Shown piece after piece: positions 18,923 through 27,834 of a stretch of DNA of 64,000 nt. The translations under genes were made by a program, and so were the position numbers. Source of the DNA: Mesonia phycicola (GTDB lineage Bacteria > Bacteroidota > Bacteroidia > Flavobacteriales > Flavobacteriaceae). The notes below the pieces were generated by a model. That model saw nothing but the letters and a program-made list of their open reading frames with translations. It was not told the DNA's origin and searched no databases. The DNA lies in the NCBI RefSeq assembly GCF_900141885.1, contig NZ_FQYY01000002.1, positions 248,001 through 312,000 on the forward strand, written 5' to 3'. Every line of letters begins with the position of its first letter. Position 1 is the stretch's first letter.

Positions 18923-19834
18923 TTGAAGTATTTAAAACTAGTACGTTACCCTAATTTATTAATGATTATTTTTACTCAAATTCTCATTAAATATTTTCTA
19001 TTTGAGCCTTTTGGCATATCTATAACCTTAAATGCTTTTGGGTTCTTTTTATTAGTAACTGCTACTGTTTGTTTAGCCGCTGCAGGAAATATAATTAACG
19101 ATATTTTTGATGTTGAGGCAGACCATATAAACAAACCTAGTAAAGTAATAATTGGTAAATCTATTTCAGAAAAAACTGCTTACAACCTATTTTTTATTCT
19201 AAATATAATTGGTGTAGTTATTGGTTTTTATCTATCTAATATGATACAAAAACCATCTTTTACAGCTATTTTTATCTTTACCTCTGCCCTACTTTACCTT
19301 TATGCAAGCTCTTTAAAAAGTTATTTGGTACTAGGCAATATTATCATTAGTATATTAGTTGCAATGTCACTTATAATTGTAGGCCTTTTTGATCTTTTTC
19401 CTGCTATTACTCCGCAAAACCAAGCCACTCAAAACGTGATTTTTAGAATTGTATTAGACTATTCTATTTTCGCTTTTCTACTAAATTGGCTAAGAGAAAT
19501 GGTTAAAGACCAGCAAGATATTAATGGTGATTATAAAACTGGCATTAAAACCTTACCTATTATGGTAGGAAAAGAGCGTACCAATAAAATTATTTTTGCA
19601 GTAAGTATTTTACCATTAGCAGCTGTAATATATTATTTATATACCTATTTATATAGTCACCTAAGTTCTATTATTTATGCTCTTGCATTAATTGTTGCAC
19701 CACTACTTTATTTTATGATTAAAATAATAACTGCAAAAACTGAAAATGATTATAAAAGTTTAAGCTTACTTTTAAAAGTAATTATGTTTTTGGGATTGCT
19801 TTCTAGTGGTCTTTTTCAATTCATTCTTTTATAA
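18923..19834 (+). CDS. UbiA family prenyltransferase
   Basis: Membrane prenyltransferase of 303 residues with about eight spans. The two aspartate-rich substrate motifs are NDIFDVEADHINKP (near 45-60) and REMVKDQQDINGDYKTGIKTLP (near 190-210). Bacteroidota homologues are often annotated as geranylgeranylglycerol-phosphate geranylgeranyltransferase, but menaquinone- or other lipid-related substrates are possible. The start codon is TTG at 18923, giving MKYLKLVRYPNLL, which is where homologues begin. It lies between the KdsC-like gene and maf in a compact plus-strand run. Confidence 0.85.
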   Translation: MKYLKLVRYPNLLMIIFTQILIKYFLFEPFGISITLNAFGFFLLVTATVCLAAAGNIINDIFDVEADHINKPSKVIIGKSISEKTAYNLFFILNIIGVVIGFYLSNMIQKPSFTAIFIFTSALLYLYASSLKSYLVLGNIIISILVAMSLIIVGLFDLFPAITPQNQATQNVIFRIVLDYSIFAFLLNWLREMVKDQQDINGDYKTGIKTLPIMVGKERTNKIIFAVSILPLAAVIYYLYTYLYSHLSSIIYALALIVAPLLYFMIKIITAKTENDYKSLSLLLKVIMFLGLLSSGLFQFILL

Positions 19835-19843
19835 TATTAAATC

Positions 19844-20425
19844 ATGCTAAAAGAAAAATTAAAAAATAAGCAGCTAATTTTAGCGTCTGGTTCTCCTCGT
19901 AGACAGCAATTTTTAAAAGATTTAAATTTAGATTTTAAAATTCAGTTAAAATCTGTAGAAGAAATTTACCCTCCAAACTTAAAAGGGGCAGATATTGCTC
20001 TTTTTCTAGCAGAATTAAAAGCAAAAGCATTTGATGGTTCTCTGCAAGACAACGAAATTTTAATTACCGGAGACACTATAGTTTGTATAGATAACATTGC
20101 TTTAGGGAAACCTAAAAATGCAGAAGAAGCATACCAAATGCTAGAACAACTTTCTGGCAGAACGCACGAGGTAATATCATCTGTATGCTTAAAATCTACA
20201 GAAAAAACCAAGCTTTTTTATGATAAAACTGTAGTTTATTTTAAAAAATTAACTTCCGAAGAAATTAATAGCTACATTAAAAACTACCAACCATTTGACA
20301 AAGCTGGCGCTTACGGCATACAAGAATGGATAGGACAAATTGGTATTGAAAAAATTGAAGGGTCTTACTTTACAGTAATGGGAATGCCTACACATTTACT
20401 CTATAAAGAATTAATGAATTTTTAG
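19844..20425 (+). CDS. maf: Maf family nucleotide pyrophosphatase
   Basis: House-cleaning nucleotide pyrophosphatase of 193 residues, thought to hydrolyse non-canonical NTPs or dTTP/UTP. It shows the N-terminal LILASGSPRRQQFLKDL, the catalytic region ITGDTIVCIDNIALGKP, LSGRTHEVIS and the late DKAGAYGIQEW block. All family motifs are present. It starts ten bases after the UbiA gene and is probably cotranscribed with it. Confidence 0.93.
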   Translation: MLKEKLKNKQLILASGSPRRQQFLKDLNLDFKIQLKSVEEIYPPNLKGADIALFLAELKAKAFDGSLQDNEILITGDTIVCIDNIALGKPKNAEEAYQMLEQLSGRTHEVISSVCLKSTEKTKLFYDKTVVYFKKLTSEEINSYIKNYQPFDKAGAYGIQEWIGQIGIEKIEGSYFTVMGMPTHLLYKELMNF

Positions 20426-20459
20426 ATATTTATTTCTAATGTCGGGATTTATAAACTAG

Positions 20460-20467
20460 TATCTTTG
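20460..20467 (+). promoter_or_regulatory. Bacteroidota -7 box upstream of the MscS-like gene
   Basis: TATCTTTG matches TAnnTTTG and lies 15 bases before the start codon, suggesting that this gene has its own promoter with a very short leader. Confidence 0.5.
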
Positions 20468-20481
20468 CAAAAAAATATAGT

Positions 20482-21030
20482 ATGCAAGAGGTTTTCACTT
20501 CTTTTGAAAAAGAGATTATTTACACTATTACAGCGTTAATATTACTTTTTATATTCAAGTTTATATTAACCACAACCGCTAATAAAGTAGGTAAACGAGC
20601 AGATATTAATTTGGCGAGAGTAAAATTAATAGTAAGGTATATTAATTTTTTAGTGATTTTTATAGCCATTTTTGTATTGCTAATTGTGTGGGGAGTAGAA
20701 ATTACACAAGTTACAGTTGTTTTCTCTTCTGTATTTGCAGTAATAGGCGTTGGTCTTTTTGCTGTTTGGTCTATTTTAAGTAATATCACCTCTGGAGTAA
20801 TTATGTTTTTCTCTTGCCCGTACAAAATTGGTGATGAAATTAAAATTCACGATAAAGATTTTCCTTTTACCGCTATCATAGAAGATATTAAAGCATTTCA
20901 AATTCACTTAAGAACTTCTGAAGGAGAGCTTATTACCTACCCTAATAATTTAATTTTACAAAAAGCTGTTTCTTTAGTAAAAAAAGATGCCTTTATAGAT
21001 TCTTCTGATGAAGGTAAAGATGCATTGTAA
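20482..21030 (+). CDS. Small MscS-type mechanosensitive channel protein
   Basis: Membrane protein of 182 residues with an N-terminal span, two further spans (LIVRYINFLVIFIAIFVLLIVWG and VVFSSVFAVIGVGLFAVWSILSN) and a short soluble beta-domain. The pore-lining helix and following SNITSGVIMFF, CPYKIGDEIKI match MscS, where the glycine/alanine-packed helix forms the gate. It lacks the larger C-terminal vestibule of E. coli MscS, so it is a minimal version. Probable role: release of solutes on osmotic downshock. Confidence 0.85.
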   Translation: MQEVFTSFEKEIIYTITALILLFIFKFILTTTANKVGKRADINLARVKLIVRYINFLVIFIAIFVLLIVWGVEITQVTVVFSSVFAVIGVGLFAVWSILSNITSGVIMFFSCPYKIGDEIKIHDKDFPFTAIIEDIKAFQIHLRTSEGELITYPNNLILQKAVSLVKKDAFIDSSDEGKDAL

Positions 21031-21152
21031 TAGGTTTTAAGAGATAAACTTTATACATATTTAAATACTATTATATTTATTAAAGCTAGAGCTTTTCTTT
21101 ATCTTGAAAGTTATTATATTTGGAGATATCCCTAAAATATTACTCCTACCAG

Positions 21153-23645
21153 ATGAAAAAACTCATTCTGCTACTATTATTAGTCTCTTTTCAATTTTTA
21201 AAAGCACAAACCCCTCAAAAATTAAATAGTTCTGAAATATATGACGCTATACAAAAGCTCAACTTTTTAGGTTCTGTTTTATATTTTGCAGCTCATCCAG
21301 ACGATGAAAACACCAGATTAATCTCTTATTTTTCTAATAAAGTACATGCTAGAACCGCATACCTCTCTCTAACTCGTGGTGATGGTGGTCAAAATTTAAT
21401 AGGTACAGAAATTAGAGAATTACTTGGCGTTATAAGAACCGAAGAATTATTAGAAGCTAGAAAAATAGATGGCGGAGAACAGTTTTTTACCAGAGCTAAT
21501 GATTTTGGATACTCTAAAACACCCGAAGAAACACTAGAAATCTGGAACAAAGAAGAAGTAATGGCAGATGTCATTAAAAATATTAGAAAATTTCAGCCAG
21601 ATATTATCATTAATAGGTTTGATCACCGTACTTCTGGCACCACACACGGTCACCACACCACCTCTGCTATTTTAAGCGTAGAAGCTTTTGATATTGCTGG
21701 CAATAAAAAATACTACCCAGAACAACTACAAGATTTAGATGTTTGGCAACCAAAACGGCTATTTATTAATACCTCTTGGAGATTTTATGGAAGTCAAGAA
21801 AAATTTAATGAGGCAGACAAGTCTAACTTTTTGAGTTATGATATAGGTACTTATTACCCAAGTAAAGGTTTATCTAATTCAGAAATTGCTGCTCTAAGTA
21901 GAAGTCAACATAAATCTCAAGGTTTTGGTAATACAGGTACCCGCGGTATTTCTTCAGAATACATAGAACTTATAAAAGGCGATTACCCTAAAAGTAAAGA
22001 TATTTTTGAAGGAATTAATACTACTTGGTCTAGAGTAAAAGGAGGAAAAAAAATTGGAAAAATTTTACATAATGTAGAAGATAATTTTGATTTTACACAC
22101 CCAGAAAAGAGCTTACCTCAACTTATAGAAGCTTATGAACTTATCCAGAAGTTAAAAAATAAACATTGGCGAGAGTTAAAATCTAAAGAAATAAAATCTA
22201 TCATTTTAGCTTGTACAGGTTTATATCTAGAAGCCAATACTTCAACTTCATTTGCAACAAAAAATTCAGAAATTTCTATCAATTTAGAGGCTATTAATAG
22301 AAGTAATGCCTCTATTCAATTACAAAAAATCGCTTTCCATAATTTAGAAAAAGAAATAGAAATTAATTCTGCACTAAAAAACAACGAACCTTATTACAAA
22401 AAAATATCCCTACCAATACCTTCGTCAGCAAATTACACCAATCCTTATTGGTTAAATGAGCCTAGTACATTAGGTATGTATACAGTCAATCAAAAATCAT
22501 TAATAGGTTTACCAGAAACACCTGCGGCTATTCAAGCTAATTTTGAGTTACTTATTGAAGGTAAACAGATATCATTTACAAAAGATCTAGTTTTTAAAAC
22601 TAATGACCCTGTAAAAGGGGAAGTATTTGAGCCATTTGCCATTGTGCCAGAGGTATCTGTAGGTTTAGAAAACTCTACCTTAATTTTTAAAGATGATACA
22701 CCTAAAAAAGTTACAGTAAATGTCACTGCTTATAAAGAAAACTTAAAAGGAAATATTGCTTTAAATGCTCCTGAAAATTGGCAAGTAACCCCAAGTAATA
22801 TCCCGTTAACATTTTTGCAAAAAGGAGCTTCACAAACAGTTATTTTTAATGTAACCCCGCCCGAAAACAATGAAGAGGCAGAAATTTACCCTGTTTTTAC
22901 CGATAATGACGAGAAATTTAGTAATGAAATTCACGTAATTAAATACAATCATATTCCGCAGCAAACCGTGATTTTACCTTCTAAAACAAAGGTGATTAAA
23001 TTAAATATTCAGAAAAAAGGAAACCAAATAGCATATATAGAAGGTGCGGGAGATGTGGTACCTAAAAGTTTAAGAGCAATTGGTTATCAAGTTGAAATAA
23101 TAAAACCTTCACAAATTACTTCAGAAAAATTAAAAAACTTTGATGCAGTGGTAATTGGTATTCGTGCTTATAATACGCAACAAGAATTAGTGTATAAACA
23201 ACCTATTTTGTTTGATTACGTTAAAAATGGTGGTACAATGGTGGTGCAGTACAACACTAACCATCGACTTAAAACAGAAAATATAGCTCCTTACCCACTC
23301 CATCTTTCTAGAGATAGAGTTACAGATGAGTTTTCTAATGTAATATTTAAAACTAAAAATCACCCCGTATTAAATACCCCTAACAAAATAACAGAAAAAG
23401 ATTTTGACGGTTGGGTACAAGAGCGTGGTTTATATTTTCCTGATGAATGGAGTAAAGAATTTACCCCAATTTTAGCTATGAAAGATAAAAACGAAGCAGA
23501 ACTTTACGGTAGTTTATTAGTTGCGCCTTATGGTAAAGGTAATTATGTATACACAGGTTTAAGCTTTTTTAGAGAGCTGCCAGCAGGTGTGTCTGGTGCT
23601 TATAAATTATTTGCTAATATTTTATCTCTAGGAAATGACGAGTAA
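21153..23645 (+). CDS. Secreted PIG-L family deacetylase, multidomain
   Basis: Exported protein of 830 residues. I place the start at ATG 21153, which gives the signal peptide MKKLILLLLLVSFQFLKAQ; a TTG 33 bases upstream is in frame but would mask it. The N-terminal PIG-L/LmbE domain has the zinc motif AAHPDDE (near 50) and the distal histidines in TTHGHHTTSA. The middle contains an immunoglobulin-like NEW3-type region (VTVNVTAYKENLKGNIALNAPENWQV), and the C-terminus a glutamine amidotransferase-like fold (VVIGIRAYNT). It probably deacetylates an N-acetylated sugar in the periplasm. It is followed by a tiny membrane peptide and a symporter, suggesting uptake of the product. Confidence 0.87.
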   Translation: MKKLILLLLLVSFQFLKAQTPQKLNSSEIYDAIQKLNFLGSVLYFAAHPDDENTRLISYFSNKVHARTAYLSLTRGDGGQNLIGTEIRELLGVIRTEELLEARKIDGGEQFFTRANDFGYSKTPEETLEIWNKEEVMADVIKNIRKFQPDIIINRFDHRTSGTTHGHHTTSAILSVEAFDIAGNKKYYPEQLQDLDVWQPKRLFINTSWRFYGSQEKFNEADKSNFLSYDIGTYYPSKGLSNSEIAALSRSQHKSQGFGNTGTRGISSEYIELIKGDYPKSKDIFEGINTTWSRVKGGKKIGKILHNVEDNFDFTHPEKSLPQLIEAYELIQKLKNKHWRELKSKEIKSIILACTGLYLEANTSTSFATKNSEISINLEAINRSNASIQLQKIAFHNLEKEIEINSALKNNEPYYKKISLPIPSSANYTNPYWLNEPSTLGMYTVNQKSLIGLPETPAAIQANFELLIEGKQISFTKDLVFKTNDPVKGEVFEPFAIVPEVSVGLENSTLIFKDDTPKKVTVNVTAYKENLKGNIALNAPENWQVTPSNIPLTFLQKGASQTVIFNVTPPENNEEAEIYPVFTDNDEKFSNEIHVIKYNHIPQQTVILPSKTKVIKLNIQKKGNQIAYIEGAGDVVPKSLRAIGYQVEIIKPSQITSEKLKNFDAVVIGIRAYNTQQELVYKQPILFDYVKNGGTMVVQYNTNHRLKTENIAPYPLHLSRDRVTDEFSNVIFKTKNHPVLNTPNKITEKDFDGWVQERGLYFPDEWSKEFTPILAMKDKNEAELYGSLLVAPYGKGNYVYTGLSFFRELPAGVSGAYKLFANILSLGNDE

Positions 23646-23748
23646 ACAACCTGAAAAATATATCTGGAAAAAATCTTACACGTGGCTACTACTTGCCAAT
23701 TTAATTTACGTGTTTTTCTTCTATTTATTTATGAATTTCTTTCAATAA
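23635..23748 (+). CDS. 37-residue single-span membrane peptide
   Basis: A short reading frame starting at ATG 23635 overlaps the last codons of the deacetylase gene and stops at 23748, eleven bases before the symporter start. The product has a basic, aromatic N-terminus (MTSKQPEKYIWKKSYTW) and one hydrophobic span (LLLANLIYVFFFYLFMNFF). Overlap with one gene and tight spacing to the next suggest translation within the operon. It may be a small symporter subunit, by analogy with the short partner proteins (DUF485, DUF4212) of some SSS transporters, though it is shorter and not recognisably related. Confidence 0.6.
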   Translation: MTSKQPEKYIWKKSYTWLLLANLIYVFFFYLFMNFFQ

Positions 23749-23758
23749 AATTACTACA

Positions 23759-25453
23759 ATGCACACCATAGATTTAGTTGTTCTAGTTTGTACACTGGCA
23801 TTTATAGTAATTTACGGTTACACACAAACCAGAGGAAGCAAAAATGTAAATGATTTTTTAAAAGGCGGTAACGAAGCTCGTTGGTGGACGGTTGGTTTAT
23901 CTGTAATGGCTACCCAAGCAAGTGCCATTACATTTTTATCTGCTCCTGGTCAGGCTTTTCATAGCGGGATGGGTTTTGTTCAATTTTACTTAGGCGTACC
24001 AATTGCTATGGTTGTAATTTGTATGGTTTTTATACCTATTTACCATAAATTAAAAGTATATACGGCCTATGAGTATTTAGAGACAAGGTTTGACTTAAAA
24101 ACTAGAACCTTAACAGCTATGCTTTTTTTAATTCAAAGAAGTTTAGCTGCAGGTATTACCATTTTTGCACCTTCTATAATTCTCTCTGCCGTTTTAGGTT
24201 GGGATTTATTTTCTCTAAATATTATTATTGGGTCGTTGGTAGTAATTTACACCGTTTCTGGCGGTACAAAAGCGGTAAGCGTAACCCAAAAACAACAAAT
24301 GGGAGTTATTTTTCTAGGTTTAATTATTGCTTTTGTTCTTATTGTAAGTGATTTACCAGATAATATTACCTTTTCTAACGCTTTGAAAATTGCTTCTGCT
24401 AATGAAAAATTGAATGTTTTAGATTTTTCATTTGATTGGAATAATAGATATACTTTTTGGAGCGGACTTATTGGAGGTACTTTTTTAGCGCTTTCTTACT
24501 TTGGTACAGACCAAAGCCAAGTACAACGCTACCTTTCTGCTAGCTCATTAAAAGAAAGCCAAATGGGGCTAATCTTTAATGGCTTTTTAAAAGTACCTAT
24601 GCAGTTTTTTATATTACTTATAGGTATTATGGTTTTTGTGTTTTACCAATTCAACTCTTCTCCGTTAAATTTTAATCCTGCAGCAGAAGAAGAAGTTTTA
24701 AATTCTGCTTATTCTAAAGAATATAAACAGCTTCAGCAACAATTAGAAACAGAACGTTTAAAAAAAGAACAACTTACCTATCAATTTATAGAGAGTAGTA
24801 ATAAAGATAACTCTACTCTACAAAAACAAATTTTAAACTCTAATAAAAAAGAAGTAAAAATTAGAGAAAAAGCTAATTTGTTAATTAAAAAAGCAAATCC
24901 GCTATTAGAAACCAACGATAAAGATTATGTGTTTATACATTTTATTCTAAATAATTTACCAAAAGGATTAATAGGTCTACTTCTAGCCGTTATACTATCT
25001 GCCGCAATGTCTTCTACAGCATCAGAGCTTAATTCTCTTGCCTCTACCACTGCTATAGATTTATACAAACGCAATGTTAGTGAAAACAAATCTGAAAAAC
25101 ATTTTTTAACCGCCTCTCGTTGGTTTACGGTTATGTGGGGATTTTTAGCTGTGATAGTTGCTTGTACTGCCAATTTGTTTGATAATCTTATTCAGTTGGT
25201 TAATATTATAGGTTCTATTTTCTACGGAAATGTTTTAGGTATTTTTCTTCTTGCATTTTTTGTAAAATTTGTAAAAAGTAATGCCACTTTTACAGCTGCC
25301 TTAATTACACAAGTTATTGTAATAATTGGTTGGTGGTACGATTGGATGCCTTATTTATGGCTTAATATGTTTGGCTGTGCTTTAGTGATGCTTATTGCTA
25401 TATTAATTCAAATTTTTACAAAACAAAAAGCGTATGCAGTCCAAAATATATAA
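23759..25453 (+). CDS. Sodium:solute symporter (SSS family)
   Basis: Transporter of 564 residues with about thirteen membrane spans. Family landmarks are the N-terminal FLKGGNEARWWTVGLSVMATQASAITFLSAPGQ and the sodium-site region ILSAAMSSTASELNSLASTTAIDLYK. A hydrophilic, coiled-coil-like insertion of about 75 residues (EYKQLQQQLETERLKKEQ and onward) sits between spans near residues 310-385. The substrate is unknown. Placement after a secreted PIG-L deacetylase and before a Gfo/Idh dehydrogenase suggests a sugar or amino-sugar derivative. Its end overlaps the next gene by 20 bases. Confidence 0.9.
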   Translation: MHTIDLVVLVCTLAFIVIYGYTQTRGSKNVNDFLKGGNEARWWTVGLSVMATQASAITFLSAPGQAFHSGMGFVQFYLGVPIAMVVICMVFIPIYHKLKVYTAYEYLETRFDLKTRTLTAMLFLIQRSLAAGITIFAPSIILSAVLGWDLFSLNIIIGSLVVIYTVSGGTKAVSVTQKQQMGVIFLGLIIAFVLIVSDLPDNITFSNALKIASANEKLNVLDFSFDWNNRYTFWSGLIGGTFLALSYFGTDQSQVQRYLSASSLKESQMGLIFNGFLKVPMQFFILLIGIMVFVFYQFNSSPLNFNPAAEEEVLNSAYSKEYKQLQQQLETERLKKEQLTYQFIESSNKDNSTLQKQILNSNKKEVKIREKANLLIKKANPLLETNDKDYVFIHFILNNLPKGLIGLLLAVILSAAMSSTASELNSLASTTAIDLYKRNVSENKSEKHFLTASRWFTVMWGFLAVIVACTANLFDNLIQLVNIIGSIFYGNVLGIFLLAFFVKFVKSNATFTAALITQVIVIIGWWYDWMPYLWLNMFGCALVMLIAILIQIFTKQKAYAVQNI

Positions 25454-26414
25454 TTGGGGAATTATAGGATTAGGTAAAATAGCAAAAAAATTTGCTACCG
25501 ATTTACAAAGTGTAGAAAGAGCAAACTTAAAAGCTGTTGCAAGTAGATCTATAGAAAAAGCTGAAGATTTTGCACAAGATTTTCACGCTGAAAATTTCTA
25601 CGGAAGTTATACAGAACTAATTAATTCTCCCGAAATTGATGTCATTTATATTGCTACTCCACACGTTTTTCATAAAGAATTGACTGTTGAATGCCTAAAA
25701 GCTAAAAAGGCTGTTTTATGCGAAAAAGCTTTTGGAATGAATAAAGCCGAAGTAGAAGAAATGATAGCCACTGCCAAAAAAGAAAATGTATTTTTAATGG
25801 AAGCATTATGGACGCATTTTACACCACATTATAATTCTGTTTTAGAAATAATTCAGCAAAAAAAATACGGAAAAGTAAAATCTTTAACTGCAGATTTTGG
25901 TTTTAAAGCTCCCTTAGATTTTAACAAACGCTTATTCAACAAAAAATTAGGTGGTGGTAGTTTATTAGATATTGGTATATACCCTGTTTTTGCCGCTTTA
26001 ACTTGTATAGGAATGCCTCAAAAAATAGATGCTTCAGCCCAAATGAGTTCTACTGGTATTGATGAAGAGTGTGTGATAAATTTTGAGTATAAAAATGAAG
26101 TAACTGCTTCTTTAAAAAGTACTTTATTAGAAAAAACCCCTACAGAATGTGTTATTGAATTAGAAAATGCTACCGTTAAACTAACCAGCAGATTTCACCA
26201 ACCTCCTAGTAAAATAGAAATTACATTAACAAATGGAGATACACAAACAATAGATTTTCCTGTACATACTCTAGGTTATAATTTTGAAGCTATTCACGTG
26301 CAAGAAATGCTAGATTTAAACAGAATAGAAAGTACAATTATGACTTTTGAAAAGAGCTTAAATCTAATTTCTTTACTAGATGAGATTAGAAATAAAATTG
26401 GTTTGACATATTAA
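25434..26414 (+). CDS. Gfo/Idh/MocA family oxidoreductase
   Basis: NAD(P)-dependent dehydrogenase of 326 residues, usually acting on sugars or inositols. The Rossmann motif is GLGKIAKKFATDL, and the catalytic-lysine region reads AVLCEKAFGMN, a variant of the usual EKP in which alanine replaces proline. The second domain contains GGGSLLDIGIYPV, with the aspartate and tyrosine of the family. The gene starts within the final codons of the symporter, so the deacetylase, peptide, symporter and oxidoreductase form one unit. Confidence 0.88.
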   Translation: MQSKIYNWGIIGLGKIAKKFATDLQSVERANLKAVASRSIEKAEDFAQDFHAENFYGSYTELINSPEIDVIYIATPHVFHKELTVECLKAKKAVLCEKAFGMNKAEVEEMIATAKKENVFLMEALWTHFTPHYNSVLEIIQQKKYGKVKSLTADFGFKAPLDFNKRLFNKKLGGGSLLDIGIYPVFAALTCIGMPQKIDASAQMSSTGIDEECVINFEYKNEVTASLKSTLLEKTPTECVIELENATVKLTSRFHQPPSKIEITLTNGDTQTIDFPVHTLGYNFEAIHVQEMLDLNRIESTIMTFEKSLNLISLLDEIRNKIGLTY

Positions 26415-26417
26415 TTT

Positions 26418-26813
26418 CTATAAATAGTAACCGTCTTTTAAAAACACTACCAGCATTAATACCCAACCTATTATTAAACACAACCCACCTAACGGAGTTA
26501 TAGGGCCTAGTATTTTTATCTTTTTTCCTTTACTAGAAGAAATACATAAACCATAAATACTGAAAGAAAATAATACAACTCCTACAATTAAAAAAATAAG
26601 CATTACGTGTTGTAAACTATTTACTAAGGGTAAATTTAAGCCTATCACAATTAGTAATAACGCGTGATACATTTGGTATTTTACTCCAGTTTCAAAACTA
26701 GCTAATTGTTCTTCTGTAAAAGTTTTTTTTAAGGCGTGAGCACCAAATGCACCTAAAACAATGGCTAAAATTCCAAAACTGGCTCCAAATAGTAAAGCTA
26801 TTTCTTTATACAT
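26418..26813 (-). CDS. DUF423 membrane protein
   Basis: Small membrane protein of 131 residues with four spans. The opening LLFGASFGILAIVLGAFGAHALKK and the later YQMYHALLLIVIGL are the DUF423 (YgdD-like) signature. Function is unknown. It is the last gene of the cyd transcript: its start overlaps the cydB stop by one base, which indicates coupling to the oxidase genes. Confidence 0.88.
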   Translation of the reverse strand: MYKEIALLFGASFGILAIVLGAFGAHALKKTFTEEQLASFETGVKYQMYHALLLIVIGLNLPLVNSLQHVMLIFLIVGVVLFSFSIYGLCISSSKGKKIKILGPITPLGGLCLIIGWVLMLVVFLKDGYYL

Positions 26814-27832
26814 TATTTAAATAATTTTATAAGTTGAAAAGATTTCATTAAATGGAATAATCCAGGTAAAATTACACTACCACCTATTATTAAAGCTATT
26901 CCTAAAACAAAAATAACACTATCTGGCGCTACTCCATCTAAAATACTTACCTCTTTAGTAGAAGTGATTATAATATCAGGAAAATGAGCCAACATTGCTG
27001 CAGAAAGAACAAGCAATACTTGTACTCCCGCTAAAACTCTTGCCCAAACTTTTCTCTTTAGTTTAATCATTTTCCACAGAGGAATTAATACAACTCCGGA
27101 GATAAAAACTGCTAATAAAGAAAAAGGATTCTCTAAAAAATCTAATACAAAAGCTACCTCATTAAAATAGCCGTACAGTAAGATTATAAAACCAATTAAT
27201 ACCAAAACAATGGTAGAGTAACTTGCTTTTTTTCTATATTCATTTAGCTCGTGTTCATCATCTGCTTCTCCAATTAAAAAATTAGAAGCTATAAATGTAC
27301 ATAGTGCGGTATAAAATAGACCTATTAATAAAGAAAAAGTGTTAAACCAACCATCAATATAAATTTCTTTGAAACCTAAATTTGCACCCGTTGTATGTAA
27401 ATTTATATTTCCCCCTACTAATCCTCCAAAGATAACTCCTAAAAACAACGGACTAAGTATGCTTCCCATTTTAAATAGAACGTTATAAGAAGTCTGTGAT
27501 TTTCCCTTTACTGCATCATAGTGTCTAAAAATAAATGCAACTCCACGTATGGTTATACCTAATAACATTAATGTAATTGGGATATGTAGGTAAACCACAA
27601 ATATGTTAAAGTATTCAGGAAAAGCAATCCACATAATTACAATAAGAATAATAATCCAGATATGGTTAGCCTCCCAAATTGGCCCCATTACTCTATAAAT
27701 TGTTTGTTTGGTTTTCTCTTGATTTTTAGGCAACGAAAAAAGCTCAATAATACCGCCTCCAAAATCTGCTCCCGCCAATAAAACATATAGAAATAACGAA
27801 AAAAATAAAAAGAATAAAACAACTGTTAGCAT
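26813..27832 (-). CDS. cydB: Cytochrome bd ubiquinol oxidase subunit II
   Basis: Second subunit of the cytochrome bd quinol oxidase, 339 residues with about eight or nine membrane spans. Recognisable blocks are LLAGADFGGGIIELF near the N-terminus, GPIWEANHIWIIILIVIMWIAFP, and the later SLLIGLFYTALCTFIASNFL. It supports the heme-containing subunit I but carries no heme itself. It follows cydA with only two bases between the genes. Confidence 0.94.
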   Translation of the reverse strand: MLTVVLFFLFFSLFLYVLLAGADFGGGIIELFSLPKNQEKTKQTIYRVMGPIWEANHIWIIILIVIMWIAFPEYFNIFVVYLHIPITLMLLGITIRGVAFIFRHYDAVKGKSQTSYNVLFKMGSILSPLFLGVIFGGLVGGNINLHTTGANLGFKEIYIDGWFNTFSLLIGLFYTALCTFIASNFLIGEADDEHELNEYRKKASYSTIVLVLIGFIILLYGYFNEVAFVLDFLENPFSLLAVFISGVVLIPLWKMIKLKRKVWARVLAGVQVLLVLSAAMLAHFPDIIITSTKEVSILDGVAPDSVIFVLGIALIIGGSVILPGLFHLMKSFQLIKLFK

Positions 27833-27834
27833 AA

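Noticed and set aside
21120-21152. Upstream TTG start for the PIG-L deacetylase
   Set aside because: It would put eleven polar residues before a typical signal peptide; ATG 21153 begins MKKLILLLLLVSF directly.
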